Below the pieces are notes generated by a model, which made no database searches, had not been told where the DNA came from, and saw only the letters and a list, made by a program, of their open reading frames with translations. Positions 1 through 8,859 of a stretch of 64,000 nucleotides of DNA are shown piece by piece. Where the stretch lies: NCBI GenBank assembly GCA_024234435.1, contig JACKOF010000001.1:124001-188000 (forward strand), written 5' to 3'. Numbering within the stretch: the first letter of the stretch is position 1; every line of letters starts with the position of its first letter. Position numbers and translations under genes: made by a program. The DNA is from Pseudomonadales bacterium. GTDB lineage: Bacteria > Pseudomonadota > Gammaproteobacteria > Pseudomonadales > Porticoccaceae.

Positions 1-1
1 G

Positions 2-784
2 GATCATATGGATAGGTACGACTCGATACTGCAATACCATGCTGCAAAACATCGGATTTTTGCCGGTGTAGAGCAGGTGGTTGTGAATCGTGATGATCCA
101 CTCAGTGAGCCGCTGGTGCCCGATACGGTGAAACGCTGGAGTTTTGGTCTGGGTGCACCAGACTTTCACGCATTTGGTGTGCGAGAACAGGATGGTGAAG
201 ACTGGTTGGCGTATCAGTTTGATGTGTTGATGCCAGTGTCTGAAGTGGCGATGAAAGGCCGTCACAATTTGTCGAACGTGCTTGCCGCACTGGCTCTGGG
301 TTCCGCTATCGGTTTGCCGAGGGCGAGCATGCTTGACACCATCAGAGTGTTTGGTGGGTTGCCACACCGTTGCCAGGCGGTGGCGGAGCAGGCCGGTGTG
401 CATTATATCAATGACTCCAAGGCGACAAACCTGGGGGCAACGCAGGCGGCAGTGGCAGGGCTTGCAAACGGGTGCAATCTGATTTTGATTGCCGGTGGTC
501 AGGGCAAAGGTCAGGACTTTTCACCACTCGGTGCCTGCCTGAAAGGGAAGGTCAGACTGGCAATTCTGATGGGCGAAGCTGCCAGTCAACTTGCCGATGC
601 GATTGACGATGCAGCAGAAGTGGTCTTCGCAACCTCGATGGCATCAGCAGTCAGTGCGGCGAAAAAGGCGGCTTGTGCCGGTGATATCGTGTTGCTGTCC
701 CCTGCTTGTGCCAGTTTCGATATGTTCAATGGTTTTGAAGACCGGGGTAATCAGTTTGTGACGGCAGTGAGGGCTCAGGTATGA
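2..784 (+). CDS. murD: UDP-N-acetylmuramoyl-L-alanine--D-glutamate ligase, 5'-truncated by window edge
   Basis: C-terminal part (about 260 residues) of MurD, the cytoplasmic ligase that adds D-glutamate to UDP-MurNAc-L-Ala in peptidoglycan precursor synthesis. The reading frame is open to the first bases of the window, and the residues before the first ATG (D-H-M-D-R-Y) fit the conserved central-domain motif DHMDRY, so the gene starts outside the window. Further family marks are GRHNLSNVLAALALG (central domain end), INDSKATN (C-terminal domain) and the late LSPACASFDMF motif that closes the substrate site. The stop codon overlaps the ftsW start in an ATGA, showing translational coupling inside the dcw cluster. 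Identification is firm; the only uncertainty is the missing N-terminus. Confidence 0.95.
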   Translation, partial: DHMDRYDSILQYHAAKHRIFAGVEQVVVNRDDPLSEPLVPDTVKRWSFGLGAPDFHAFGVREQDGEDWLAYQFDVLMPVSEVAMKGRHNLSNVLAALALGSAIGLPRASMLDTIRVFGGLPHRCQAVAEQAGVHYINDSKATNLGATQAAVAGLANGCNLILIAGGQGKGQDFSPLGACLKGKVRLAILMGEAASQLADAIDDAAEVVFATSMASAVSAAKKAACAGDIVLLSPACASFDMFNGFEDRGNQFVTAVRAQV

Positions 785-1968
785 CAGCGCTCGTTCTGCA
801 AATGCCTTATTTGAAGGCGATCCGACAGGGTGGGCTCGACAGACAATTGATGGTTGCTGTTGCTGTGCTGTTGTCCATTGGTCTGGTGATGATCAGTTCA
901 GCATCGGTGAGCTTTGCCGATCACAGTTATGGTGATGCATTCTACTTTCTCAAACGGCATATGATGTTTCTGGTCATAAGTGCGGTAGCAGCGTTTGTGG
1001 TTGTGAATATGCCTTCCCGATTCTGGTATCGCCACGGATTTTTGTTGCTGTTGGCAACGCTGCTGCTGCTGGTTGCGGTGCTGATTCCGGGAGTGGGTCG
1101 TGAAGTAAATGGCAGCCAGCGCTGGATTCCCCTTGGACCCTTTAACCTGCAGGTATCTGAAGTCGCCAAATTGGTGATGATTTTATTTGTGGCCGGTTAT
1201 CTGGAGCGTCACCAGCGACAGATGAGACAGCAATGGCAAGGGTTTGCCAAACCGGTGGGCGTGTTGGTAGTGGTGGCTCTGCTACTGCTGGTGCAACCGG
1301 ATTTCGGGTCTGCCGTAGTCATGACCTGTACGGTACTTGGCATGCTGTTCGTTGCTGGTGTTCGTCTGTGGCAATTCAGCCTGCTAATGCTGTCGGGTGT
1401 TGCGGCGCTGGTGGGGATTGCGGTGTTGTCCCCCTACCGGGTTCAGCGACTAGTGACTTTTCTGGATCCCTGGGCTGACCAGTTTAACGGTGGCTATCAG
1501 CTTACCCAGTCTTTGATTGCTTATGGTCGGGGTGAGTGGCTCGGAGTTGGCATCGGCAACAGTGTTCAGAAACTGTTTTATCTGCCGGAAGCGCATACTG
1601 ATTTTGTCTTCTCTATTTTTGCCGAGGAATTCGGGCTGGTTGGTGTGATTACGGTTGTTGCGCTGTTTTCGTGGATGGTCGGGCGCATTCTTCTCATTGC
1701 CAAAAAGGCAGTGCGCAGGGAAGACTGGTTTGCCGCTTATAGTTGTTTCGGCGTGGCAATTCTGCTGGCTGGGCAGGCTTTTATTAATATTGGCGTGACT
1801 TCCGGGTTACTGCCAACCAAGGGTTTGACACTGCCTTTCATCAGTTACGGAGGCAGCAGTCTGGTGGTTTGTTGTGTGATGGTGGCGCTGACGTTAAGGA
1901 TTGGCAGTGAAATGGATGATGTGGCGGCAGTCGCTAAACAGGTGAGACGTGACAGAGCGGAACTGTAA
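781..1968 (+). CDS. ftsW: SEDS-family septal peptidoglycan glycosyltransferase FtsW
   Basis: 395-residue polytopic inner-membrane protein of the SEDS family, which polymerises lipid II at the septum with FtsI. About ten hydrophobic segments are visible. Family signatures present are the NGSQRWIPLGPFNLQ-SEVAKL region, the LLLVQPDFGSAVV segment and the late GLLPTKGLTLPFISYGGSS motif. ATG overlaps the murD stop (ATGA). A position between murD and murG, rather than next to mrdA, supports FtsW over RodA. The murG reading frame starts about 20 bp before the ftsW stop, so the three genes are probably cotranslated. Confidence 0.96.
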   Translation: MTALVLQMPYLKAIRQGGLDRQLMVAVAVLLSIGLVMISSASVSFADHSYGDAFYFLKRHMMFLVISAVAAFVVVNMPSRFWYRHGFLLLLATLLLLVAVLIPGVGREVNGSQRWIPLGPFNLQVSEVAKLVMILFVAGYLERHQRQMRQQWQGFAKPVGVLVVVALLLLVQPDFGSAVVMTCTVLGMLFVAGVRLWQFSLLMLSGVAALVGIAVLSPYRVQRLVTFLDPWADQFNGGYQLTQSLIAYGRGEWLGVGIGNSVQKLFYLPEAHTDFVFSIFAEEFGLVGVITVVALFSWMVGRILLIAKKAVRREDWFAAYSCFGVAILLAGQAFINIGVTSGLLPTKGLTLPFISYGGSSLVVCCVMVALTLRIGSEMDDVAAVAKQVRRDRAEL

Positions 1969-3034
1969 TAAGGTGCTGATAATGGCTGGTGGTACAGGCG
2001 GACACGTTTTCCCGGCCCTGTCGGTGGCGCGGGAATTGCGTCAGCGCGGTGTGGGTGTGGTCTGGTTGGGTACTCGTGCGGGTATTGAGTCAGAGCTGGT
2101 GCCAGCTGAGGACATCCCGCTTCATTACATACGGGTTGAAGGTCTGCGGGGTGCAGGCATGAACCGTTGGTTGAGGGCACCGGTATTACTGGTCAAGGCT
2201 GTCTGGCAGGCATTGAAAATTATTCGTGCCGAGCGGCCTGATATGGTTTTGGGTTTGGGTGGTTTTGCGTCCGGCCCCGGCGGTGTGGCGGCAAGAATTT
2301 TGCGCAAGCCACTGGTGATCCACGAACAGAACGCCGTACCGGGTACGACCAATAAACTGTTGGCAAAAATGGCGACACGTATTCTGGTGGCGTTTCCCAA
2401 CGCAATCGCTGGCGCTGAATATTGCGGTAATCCTGTGCGCGCCGAAATTGCACAACTGCCGGAACCGAACCATCACGTTGCAGCTGCAGACCGTCAGCTT
2501 CGATTGCTGGTGCTGGGGGGTAGCCTGGGCGCTCAGGCGATCAATGAATGCCTGCCGGAGGCCTTGACGCAACTGCCCGAAGACCTGTGCCCTCAGGTCA
2601 GACACCAATGTGGACGCCAACACGAACAGCAAACCCTCGAGGCGTACCGGCGGGCAAATGTTGCCGCAAGGGTCGAACCCTTTATCAGTGATATGGCAGA
2701 AGCCTATGGCTGGGCTGATCTGGTGCTGTGCCGGTCAGGTGCGCTGACGGTTTCCGAGCTTGCCGTTGCGGGTGTGGGTTCGATATTGGTGCCATACCCG
2801 CATGCCATTGATGATCATCAGACGGCCAATGCGCGTTGGTTGGCGAATGTGGGTGCGGCAGTACTCTTGCCGCAGAATGAGATGACCAGTGATCGCCTGG
2901 CCGAGGTGCTGCAGCAGTGGTTAAGCAACCGCTCCCAGTTACGGTCCATGGCTGTGCGGGCCAGGAAACAGGCTAAAACAGACGCTGCAACGGTGGTAGC
3001 TGACGCTTGTGAAGAGGTATGCCATGGTGGCTAA
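1949..3034 (+). CDS. murG: UDP-GlcNAc:lipid I N-acetylglucosaminyltransferase MurG
   Basis: Peripheral membrane GT28 glycosyltransferase that turns lipid I into lipid II. The N-terminal glycine-rich loop MAGGTGGHVFPAL is intact near residue 12, GLGGFASGPGG and HEQNAVPG follow, and the UDP-GlcNAc site is seen as LVLGGSLGAQAINE and CRSGALTVSEL. At 361 residues it is the normal family size. The chosen start is a GTG overlapping ftsW by 20 bp; an in-frame GTG at 1973 would leave only three residues before the glycine loop and is less likely. The gene overlaps the start of murC. Confidence 0.95.
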   Translation: MTERNCNKVLIMAGGTGGHVFPALSVARELRQRGVGVVWLGTRAGIESELVPAEDIPLHYIRVEGLRGAGMNRWLRAPVLLVKAVWQALKIIRAERPDMVLGLGGFASGPGGVAARILRKPLVIHEQNAVPGTTNKLLAKMATRILVAFPNAIAGAEYCGNPVRAEIAQLPEPNHHVAAADRQLRLLVLGGSLGAQAINECLPEALTQLPEDLCPQVRHQCGRQHEQQTLEAYRRANVAARVEPFISDMAEAYGWADLVLCRSGALTVSELAVAGVGSILVPYPHAIDDHQTANARWLANVGAAVLLPQNEMTSDRLAEVLQQWLSNRSQLRSMAVRARKQAKTDAATVVADACEEVCHGG

Positions 3035-4445
3035 CAGCTTTTATCCGGTTCCCGAAATGCGTCGCATCCACCAGATCCATTTTGTGGGTATTGGTGGTAG
3101 CGGTATGTGTGGCATTGCCGAAGTGTTGCTTAACCAGGGCTACAAAATCAGTGGTTCTGATTTAAGCGAGAGTGGCAATACTGATCGGCTACAGCAACTG
3201 GGTGTGACCATTTATTTCGGGCATGCAGCAGAAAATATCGACGCTGCGGATGTGGTGGTGACGTCTTCTGCTGTAAAAAGTGATAACCCGGAAGTGGTCG
3301 CGGCCCGAGAGCAGCGCATTCCGGTTGTGCCGCGCGCCGAAATGCTGGCGGAGCTGATGCGTTATCGCCACGGCGTAGCGGTGGCAGGCACACACGGTAA
3401 AACTACGACGACTAGTATGCTGGCGTCCATACTGGCGGCTGATGGCAAAGACCCCACTTTTGTGATTGGTGGGCTGGTCAAAGGCGCTGGCACTAATGCC
3501 AGGTTGGGCGAGAGTCGCTATCTGGTTGCCGAAGCTGATGAAAGTGATGCGTCGTTTTTGCATCTACAGCCAATGGTTGCGGTTGTCACCAATATTGATG
3601 CCGATCATATGGAAACCTACGACTTTGATTTCAGCAAGCTGCTGCAAACCTTTGTTGAGTTTCTTCATAACCTGCCGTTCTACGGGTTGGCGGTATTGTG
3701 TGTTGACGATGACAGTGTTCGTCAGCTGCTGGCCGAGATTTTCCGGCCGGTGTTGACTTATGGTTTTTCCGATGATGCGGACTTTCGGATTGAGAACATG
3801 CAGTCAGCAAAAAGCAGTAGTTCTTTCAGAGTTTATCGGCCCGGTGACCTGGCGCCGCTGGATATCCGCATCAACTGTCCCGGCACCCACAATGTTCTCA
3901 ATGCTACTGCGGCGATTGCTGTGGCCACAGATGAGCAGGTCAGTGATGAGGCGATCATTGAAGGTCTGTCCAGTTTTAAAGGTGTCGGGCGCCGCTTTGA
4001 AATCTATGGTGAATACCTGGTAGAAAAAGGCGAGGCCATGCTGGTGGATGACTACGGTCATCACCCAAGGGAGGTCGCGGCGACTATTCAGGCGGTAAGG
4101 CAGGGGTGGCCGGAGCGAAGATTGGTGATGATCTTTCAGCCACATCGCTATACCCGAACCCGAGACCTCTATGAAGATTTTGTGCAGGTGTTGTCGAGTT
4201 GTGATGTGTTGATTGTGCTGGATGTCTACAGCGCCGGAGAAGATGAAATTCCGGGTGCGACCAGCAAGCAGCTTTGTCACAGCATTCGTCAGCGTGGCCT
4301 TGTTGACCCGATTCATGTAGGGCCGATTGAGGAGGTTGCCGATGTGTTGCGAAATATCGTCAGTGGCGGCGATATTGTCATCACTCAGGGCGCTGGCAGC
4401 GTTGGCAAACTGGTCAGAATTCTGGCCGAGCGGCAACTCCGGTAA
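3024..4445 (+). CDS. murC: UDP-N-acetylmuramate--L-alanine ligase MurC
   Basis: First amino-acid ligase of the peptidoglycan pathway. The protein opens with PEMRRIHQIHFVGIGGSGMCGIAEVL (Rossmann UDP-MurNAc domain), has the ATP P-loop VAGTHGKTTTTSML, the EADESDASF and TNIDADHMETY motifs of the central domain and DDYGHHPREVAAT in the C-terminal domain. I chose ATG 3024 because GAAGAGG at 3011-3017 lies six bases upstream; an in-frame GTG at 3009 would put this site inside the coding region. The start overlaps the end of murG by 11 bp. Length is 473 residues, normal for the family. Confidence 0.95.
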   Translation: MVANSFYPVPEMRRIHQIHFVGIGGSGMCGIAEVLLNQGYKISGSDLSESGNTDRLQQLGVTIYFGHAAENIDAADVVVTSSAVKSDNPEVVAAREQRIPVVPRAEMLAELMRYRHGVAVAGTHGKTTTTSMLASILAADGKDPTFVIGGLVKGAGTNARLGESRYLVAEADESDASFLHLQPMVAVVTNIDADHMETYDFDFSKLLQTFVEFLHNLPFYGLAVLCVDDDSVRQLLAEIFRPVLTYGFSDDADFRIENMQSAKSSSSFRVYRPGDLAPLDIRINCPGTHNVLNATAAIAVATDEQVSDEAIIEGLSSFKGVGRRFEIYGEYLVEKGEAMLVDDYGHHPREVAATIQAVRQGWPERRLVMIFQPHRYTRTRDLYEDFVQVLSSCDVLIVLDVYSAGEDEIPGATSKQLCHSIRQRGLVDPIHVGPIEEVADVLRNIVSGGDIVITQGAGSVGKLVRILAERQLR

Positions 4446-4453
4446 AGCGAGGG

Positions 4454-5398
4454 ATGATGCAGACAATGAAGAAAGTGGTTGATCCGGATTTGAAGCAGCG
4501 ATTAGGGCGAATAGGCGTGCTTTATGGCGGCACATCCTCCGAGCGACCGGTTTCCCTGCAATCGGGTGAAGCGGTTATTGCCAGCCTGAAAAGCCTGGGG
4601 CTGGATGTTGTGGCTATTGATGCGGGTGATGACTTGCTTCAACGGCTCCCTGGTTACTCGCTGGATCGGGTATTGATTATGTTGCACGGCTCGGGTGGAG
4701 AAGACGGTACCTTGCAGGGTGCTCTGGAGCTGATGAATATGCCCTACACCGGTAGCGGTGTGCTGGCTTCTGCACTGGCAATGGATAAGCTGCGCAGCAA
4801 AAAAATATGGCGGGGTGACGGTTTACCTACCGCAGATTTTGCCGAGCTTGATGAAGCAACCGACTGGCGGAGTGTGATGGATCGGTTGGGTGGCAAAGCC
4901 ATGGTCAAGCCGTCCAGCGAAGGTTCCAGCTTTGGTATGACCAGTGCGTCCAGTGCTGATCAGCTGGAAATGGCCTGGCGGGAAGCGGTCAGATATGACT
5001 CGGAAGTGATTGCCGAGCAATGGATTGATGGTCCGGAATACACCGTCGCTGTATTGGGTGAGCAAGTGTTGCCGCCGATTCGGCTTGAAACAGATCACGA
5101 ATTTTATGATTACGATGCCAAATACATCGCCGACGACACCCGTTATATCTGCCCTTGCGGGTTGGATGCCGACCGGGAAGAGGCTTTGAAGCAGTTGGCG
5201 AAGCAGGCGTTTGACAGTCTGGGTTGTTGCGGCTGGGGACGTGTCGATGTGATGGAAGATGGTCGGGGGCAATTTATGCTGCTGGAAGTGAATACAGTCC
5301 CCGGGATGACCAGCCACAGCCTGGTGCCAATGGCTGCGGCTGCGGCGGGAGATGATTTTGACAGCCTGGTGTTAAAAATTCTGGAGAGCTCGCTTTAA
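4454..5398 (+). CDS. ddl: D-alanine--D-alanine ligase
   Basis: ATP-grasp ligase making the D-Ala-D-Ala dipeptide for MurF. Visible family features are GVLYGGTSSERPVSLQSG near the N-terminus, the MLHGSGGEDGTLQGALE loop, YTGSGVLASALAMDK, the VKPSSEGSSFG nucleotide-binding stretch and the metal-binding end MLLEVNTVPGMTSHSLVP. The location between murC and ftsQ is that of ddlB in E. coli. Start choice is uncertain: ATGs lie at 4454, 4457 and 4466, and the purine-rich GCGAGGG at 4447-4453 is very close to the first two and 12 bases from the third. 314 residues from the first. Confidence 0.94.
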   Translation: MMQTMKKVVDPDLKQRLGRIGVLYGGTSSERPVSLQSGEAVIASLKSLGLDVVAIDAGDDLLQRLPGYSLDRVLIMLHGSGGEDGTLQGALELMNMPYTGSGVLASALAMDKLRSKKIWRGDGLPTADFAELDEATDWRSVMDRLGGKAMVKPSSEGSSFGMTSASSADQLEMAWREAVRYDSEVIAEQWIDGPEYTVAVLGEQVLPPIRLETDHEFYDYDAKYIADDTRYICPCGLDADREEALKQLAKQAFDSLGCCGWGRVDVMEDGRGQFMLLEVNTVPGMTSHSLVPMAAAAAGDDFDSLVLKILESSL

Positions 5399-5400
5399 GT

Positions 5401-6174
5401 ATGAGTATCAGCCGAAAAAAACACAGCGGTGCGATCAGGCCAGTACACAAGCGTTCAATGAGGGAGCGCCTGTTCTGGCTGTTCGCGGTATTGCGGGTAT
5501 CTCTGGTTCTGGCTGCTGTTATTTCGGCGGGTTGGGCGGCTCATCAGGGCTACCGGTATCTGGATGCGCCGGTTGAGGTAATTGTGATTAAAGGTGATTA
5601 CAGCAATGTCACTCAGGATGAGTTGGCGCAATGGGTAGAGCCTCTACTGCAGGGTGGCATGATCAGCCTCAATCTGGAGCGCTTGCGGCAGGGTATGGAA
5701 ACCCATGCATGGGTCAGCACGGCCACGGTCAGTCGGCAGTGGCCAGACAGCATCGTGATTGAGGTAGAAGAGGAAATACCTGTTGCCCGCTGGGGTAAAA
5801 CGGGTTTTCTGAACAGTAGCGGGGAATCGCTGCAAATTGCAGATAACAGCAGCTTACAACGACTGCCCCTTCTGAGCGGACCGCAAGGTTGGGAAAAACC
5901 GGTGATGAAACATTACCGCGAAATTGCCGGGGAATTATTGAAAGCGGGGTTGCGCGTCGAAAGCGTCACCATGAGCGAGCGGGGCAGCTGGCGACTGACG
6001 CTCGATAGTGCACCGACTTTGGTGCTGGGAAGAGGCGATTTGATGACAAAAATTGAGCGTTTCGTGGTGGTTTGGGAGCGGGAATTAAAAAAACAGGCCG
6101 ACCGGGTAGCACAACTGGATTTACGGTATGACAACGGTATGGCTGTGCGCTGGCACAAGCCGGAACAAGCATGA
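5401..6174 (+). CDS. ftsQ: Cell division protein FtsQ
   Basis: Bitopic divisome protein that links FtsK to FtsB/FtsL. A basic N-terminal cytoplasmic tail of about 30 residues is followed by one membrane segment (about residues 28-48), a POTRA domain (from VEVIVIKGDYSNVTQDEL) and the FtsQ beta domain, with the conserved stretches AWVSTATVSRQWPDSIVIEVEEEIPVARW and LDLRYDNGMAVRW. 257 residues is a normal length. It starts two bases after the ddl stop, and its own stop overlaps an ATG (ATGA) that could start ftsA. Confidence 0.93.
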   Translation: MSISRKKHSGAIRPVHKRSMRERLFWLFAVLRVSLVLAAVISAGWAAHQGYRYLDAPVEVIVIKGDYSNVTQDELAQWVEPLLQGGMISLNLERLRQGMETHAWVSTATVSRQWPDSIVIEVEEEIPVARWGKTGFLNSSGESLQIADNSSLQRLPLLSGPQGWEKPVMKHYREIAGELLKAGLRVESVTMSERGSWRLTLDSAPTLVLGRGDLMTKIERFVVVWERELKKQADRVAQLDLRYDNGMAVRWHKPEQA

Positions 6175-6182
6175 GGTCGAAA

Positions 6183-7421
6183 ATGGCGAACTCAAATGAT
6201 GAACATTTAATAGTCGGGCTGGATATCGGTACCTCAAAGGTGGTGGCCATTGTTGGCCTTGCCAGTCCCGGCGGTAAGTTGGAGATCGTTGGCACCGGTT
6301 TGCATCCTTCTTCTGGTTTAAAGAAAGGGGTGGTGGTGAATATCGAGTCCACAGTGCATTCGATACAGCGTGCCGTTGAAGAAGCCGAGCTGATGGCCGG
6401 CTGCCACATCCACTCTGTCTATGCGGGTATTGCCGGTAGTCACATTCGCAGTCTCAACTCGCATGGCATTGTCGCTATTCGAGATCGTGAAGTGCACCCG
6501 CTGGATATCGAGCGGGTGATCGATGCTGCTCGTGCAGTGGCAATTCCTGCGGATCAGGAAATACTGCACGTGTTGCCACAGGAGTTCATCATTGATAACC
6601 AGGAAGGTGTTCGTGAGCCCCTGGGTATGTCGGGGGTCCGGCTGGAATCGAAAGTGCATCTGGTGACCTGCGCAGCCAACGCTTCGCAGAATATCAAGAA
6701 ATGTATCCGCCGCTGCGGTTTGGAGGTGGATGACATTATTCTTGAGCAACTGGCTTCCAGTTATGCAGTGCTTACTGATGATGAGAAACAGTTAGGTGTG
6801 TGTTTGGTCGATATTGGTGGCGGAACCACCGATATTGCTATTTTCACAGACGGTGCCATACGGCATACCGGTGTCATCCCGATTGCCGGTGATCAGGTGA
6901 CTAATGATATTGCTATGGCATTGCGGACGCCAACGGCTCATGCCGAAGAGTTGAAAATCAAGTATGCCTGTGCCTTGGCAAAGCTGGCCGGACCGGATGA
7001 AACCATCAAGGTGCCCAGTGTCGGCGAGCGGCCACCCCGCGATCTTTCCCGGCAGGCGCTGGCTGAAGTGGTCGAGCCGCGCTATGACGAATTGTTCACC
7101 CTTGTTCAGGCCGAGTTGCGCCGCAGTGGTTTTGAAGATCTGGTAGCCGCAGGCATCGTCTTGACCGGTGGTACAGCCAAGATGGAAGGTGTGGTAGAGC
7201 TGGCAGAAGAGATTTTCCACATGCCGGTTCGGCTCGGTTCTCCGCATGATGTGAACGGACTGTCGGATATCGTTGATAACCCGATTTATTCCACCGGTGT
7301 GGGGTTGCTGATCTACGGCATGCAGCAACAGCGGGAAGGGGGCAAGCGCTCCCGGCAGCGGCGGGATACTGGCGAAAGTTTTTTTGGGCGCCTGAAACAA
7401 TGGTTTCAGGGGAATCTGTAA
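6183..7421 (+). CDS. ftsA: Cell division protein FtsA
   Basis: Actin-like ATPase that tethers FtsZ to the membrane. The phosphate-1 motif VGLDIGTSKVVAIVG, the phosphate-2 motif CLVDIGGGTTDIAIF and the adenosine motif VLTGGTAKMEGV are all present, together with the 1C domain. The C-terminus ends in FFGRLKQWFQGNL, an amphipathic membrane-targeting helix. I prefer ATG 6183 because GAGG at 6173-6176 lies six bases upstream and the protein then starts MANSN, as is common in relatives. The ATG at 6171, overlapping the ftsQ stop, is an alternative four codons longer. Confidence 0.94.
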   Translation: MANSNDEHLIVGLDIGTSKVVAIVGLASPGGKLEIVGTGLHPSSGLKKGVVVNIESTVHSIQRAVEEAELMAGCHIHSVYAGIAGSHIRSLNSHGIVAIRDREVHPLDIERVIDAARAVAIPADQEILHVLPQEFIIDNQEGVREPLGMSGVRLESKVHLVTCAANASQNIKKCIRRCGLEVDDIILEQLASSYAVLTDDEKQLGVCLVDIGGGTTDIAIFTDGAIRHTGVIPIAGDQVTNDIAMALRTPTAHAEELKIKYACALAKLAGPDETIKVPSVGERPPRDLSRQALAEVVEPRYDELFTLVQAELRRSGFEDLVAAGIVLTGGTAKMEGVVELAEEIFHMPVRLGSPHDVNGLSDIVDNPIYSTGVGLLIYGMQQQREGGKRSRQRRDTGESFFGRLKQWFQGNL

Positions 7422-7470
7422 ATTGAAAATTTTGTAACAACTGAAGTACCAACAACGAGGGGTCATCGTT

Positions 7471-8661
7471 ATGTTTGAAATCATAGATAGCATTCCGGAT
7501 AGCGCGGAAATCAAGGTCATCGGTGTCGGTGGAGGTGGCGGCAACGCAGTTCGTCACATGATCGACAGTCAGGTGGAAGGTGTAGAGTTTATTTGCGCCA
7601 ATACCGATGCGCAGGCATTGAAAGATGTCAAGGGTGCCACGGTATTGCAGCTGGGTAATGGTATTACCAAGGGCCTGGGTGCAGGTGCAAATCCTGATGT
7701 GGGGCGCATGTCAGCAATGGAAGATCGCGATCGTATTGCGGATGTCCTGCAGGGTGCCGACATGGTATTCATTACGGCGGGGATGGGTGGCGGCACAGGC
7801 ACTGGGGCAGCGCCTGTTGTTGCCGATGTTGCCAAGGAAATGGGCATTCTGACTGTGGCGGTAGTCACGCGGCCCTTTGTCTTTGAGGGTCGCAAGCGAA
7901 TCGCTATTGCCGAGGATGGGCTTAAAGAGTTGCGGGATCGCGTCGATTCGCTGATCACTGTACCCAATGAGAAGTTGCTGATGGTGCTGGGTAAAACGAC
8001 CAGTCTGCTGGAGGCATTCAAGGCCGCTAACGATGTATTGCTGGGTGCGGTACAGGGTATTGCTGACCTGATTATTCATCCCGGCATTATCAACGTTGAC
8101 TTTGCCGATGTGAGAACGGTGATGTCTGAAATGGGGCAGGCCATGATGGGAACCGGTCAGTCTTCCGGCGAAGATCGTGCACGTGAGGCGGCAGAGCTGG
8201 CGATTCACAGTCCACTGCTGGAGGATATAGACCTGCAGGGCGCGCGAGGTATTTTGGTTAACATCACCGCCGGGCCGGATCTGTCTCTGGGTGAATTCAC
8301 CGACGTGGGTGACACGGTGGAAGAGTTTGCATCTGATAATGCAACGGTTGTGGTGGGCACGGTTATTGACCCTGCCATGGGTAGTGATCTGCGGGTGACA
8401 GTTGTCGCAACAGGACTCTGTTCCGGGGTCGAACGCGCAGCGCCAAAGAAAGTGATTGATAATACGCTGGCTGAGGCGCAGCCGATGTTGATTAAAGCGG
8501 ATGGCGAAGTGGACTATGGTGAACTGGATAAACCGACGGTAGGACGCCGCGGATCGGTTGCTGGTCAGCAGTCTGCCGCTGCCCGCAAGCTGGAAATGAG
8601 GACAGAGCCGGATATGGATTACCTCGATATCCCCGCTTTTCTGAGAAGACAGGCAGACTGA
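7471..8661 (+). CDS. ftsZ: Cell division GTPase FtsZ
   Basis: Tubulin-like GTPase that forms the Z ring. The nucleotide-binding loops are intact: IGVGGGGGNAVRHM near the N-terminus and the tubulin signature GGGTGTG at residues 106-112, then NFADVRTVM-like T7 loop sequence (VDFADVRTVMSEMG). The last residues, DYLDIPAFLRRQAD, are the conserved C-terminal peptide that docks on FtsA and ZipA. A purine-rich GAGGGG precedes the ATG. 396 residues, normal. An inverted repeat just downstream separates it from lpxC. Confidence 0.97.
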   Translation: MFEIIDSIPDSAEIKVIGVGGGGGNAVRHMIDSQVEGVEFICANTDAQALKDVKGATVLQLGNGITKGLGAGANPDVGRMSAMEDRDRIADVLQGADMVFITAGMGGGTGTGAAPVVADVAKEMGILTVAVVTRPFVFEGRKRIAIAEDGLKELRDRVDSLITVPNEKLLMVLGKTTSLLEAFKAANDVLLGAVQGIADLIIHPGIINVDFADVRTVMSEMGQAMMGTGQSSGEDRAREAAELAIHSPLLEDIDLQGARGILVNITAGPDLSLGEFTDVGDTVEEFASDNATVVVGTVIDPAMGSDLRVTVVATGLCSGVERAAPKKVIDNTLAEAQPMLIKADGEVDYGELDKPTVGRRGSVAGQQSAAARKLEMRTEPDMDYLDIPAFLRRQAD

Positions 8662-8674
8662 TCCTTTCGGACGC

Positions 8675-8717
8675 CCACAGAAACCGGCAAGATACCCCTC
8701 TGAGCCGGTTTCTGTGG
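8675..8717 (+). terminator. Perfect 14-bp inverted repeat after ftsZ
   Basis: CCACAGAAACCGGC (8675-8688) is exactly complementary to GCCGGTTTCTGTGG (8704-8717), with a 15-base loop. It sits 13 bases after the ftsZ stop and ends the dense dcw gene run. No run of T follows, so it may act as an mRNA-stabilising hairpin or a weak terminator rather than a classic intrinsic terminator. Confidence 0.55.
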
Positions 8718-8859
8718 ACTCCGTATCATTTCCGAGTGTATGGATGTAGTGCTTCTATTCTGCTAATATAGCCCGATTCTTGAAGAGCATTATCGTGCTC
8801 GCTTTATTGTCTTGTAACCGTTGTCTTATCGCTTGGCCAGAGGGGCGTGAAACTGCAAC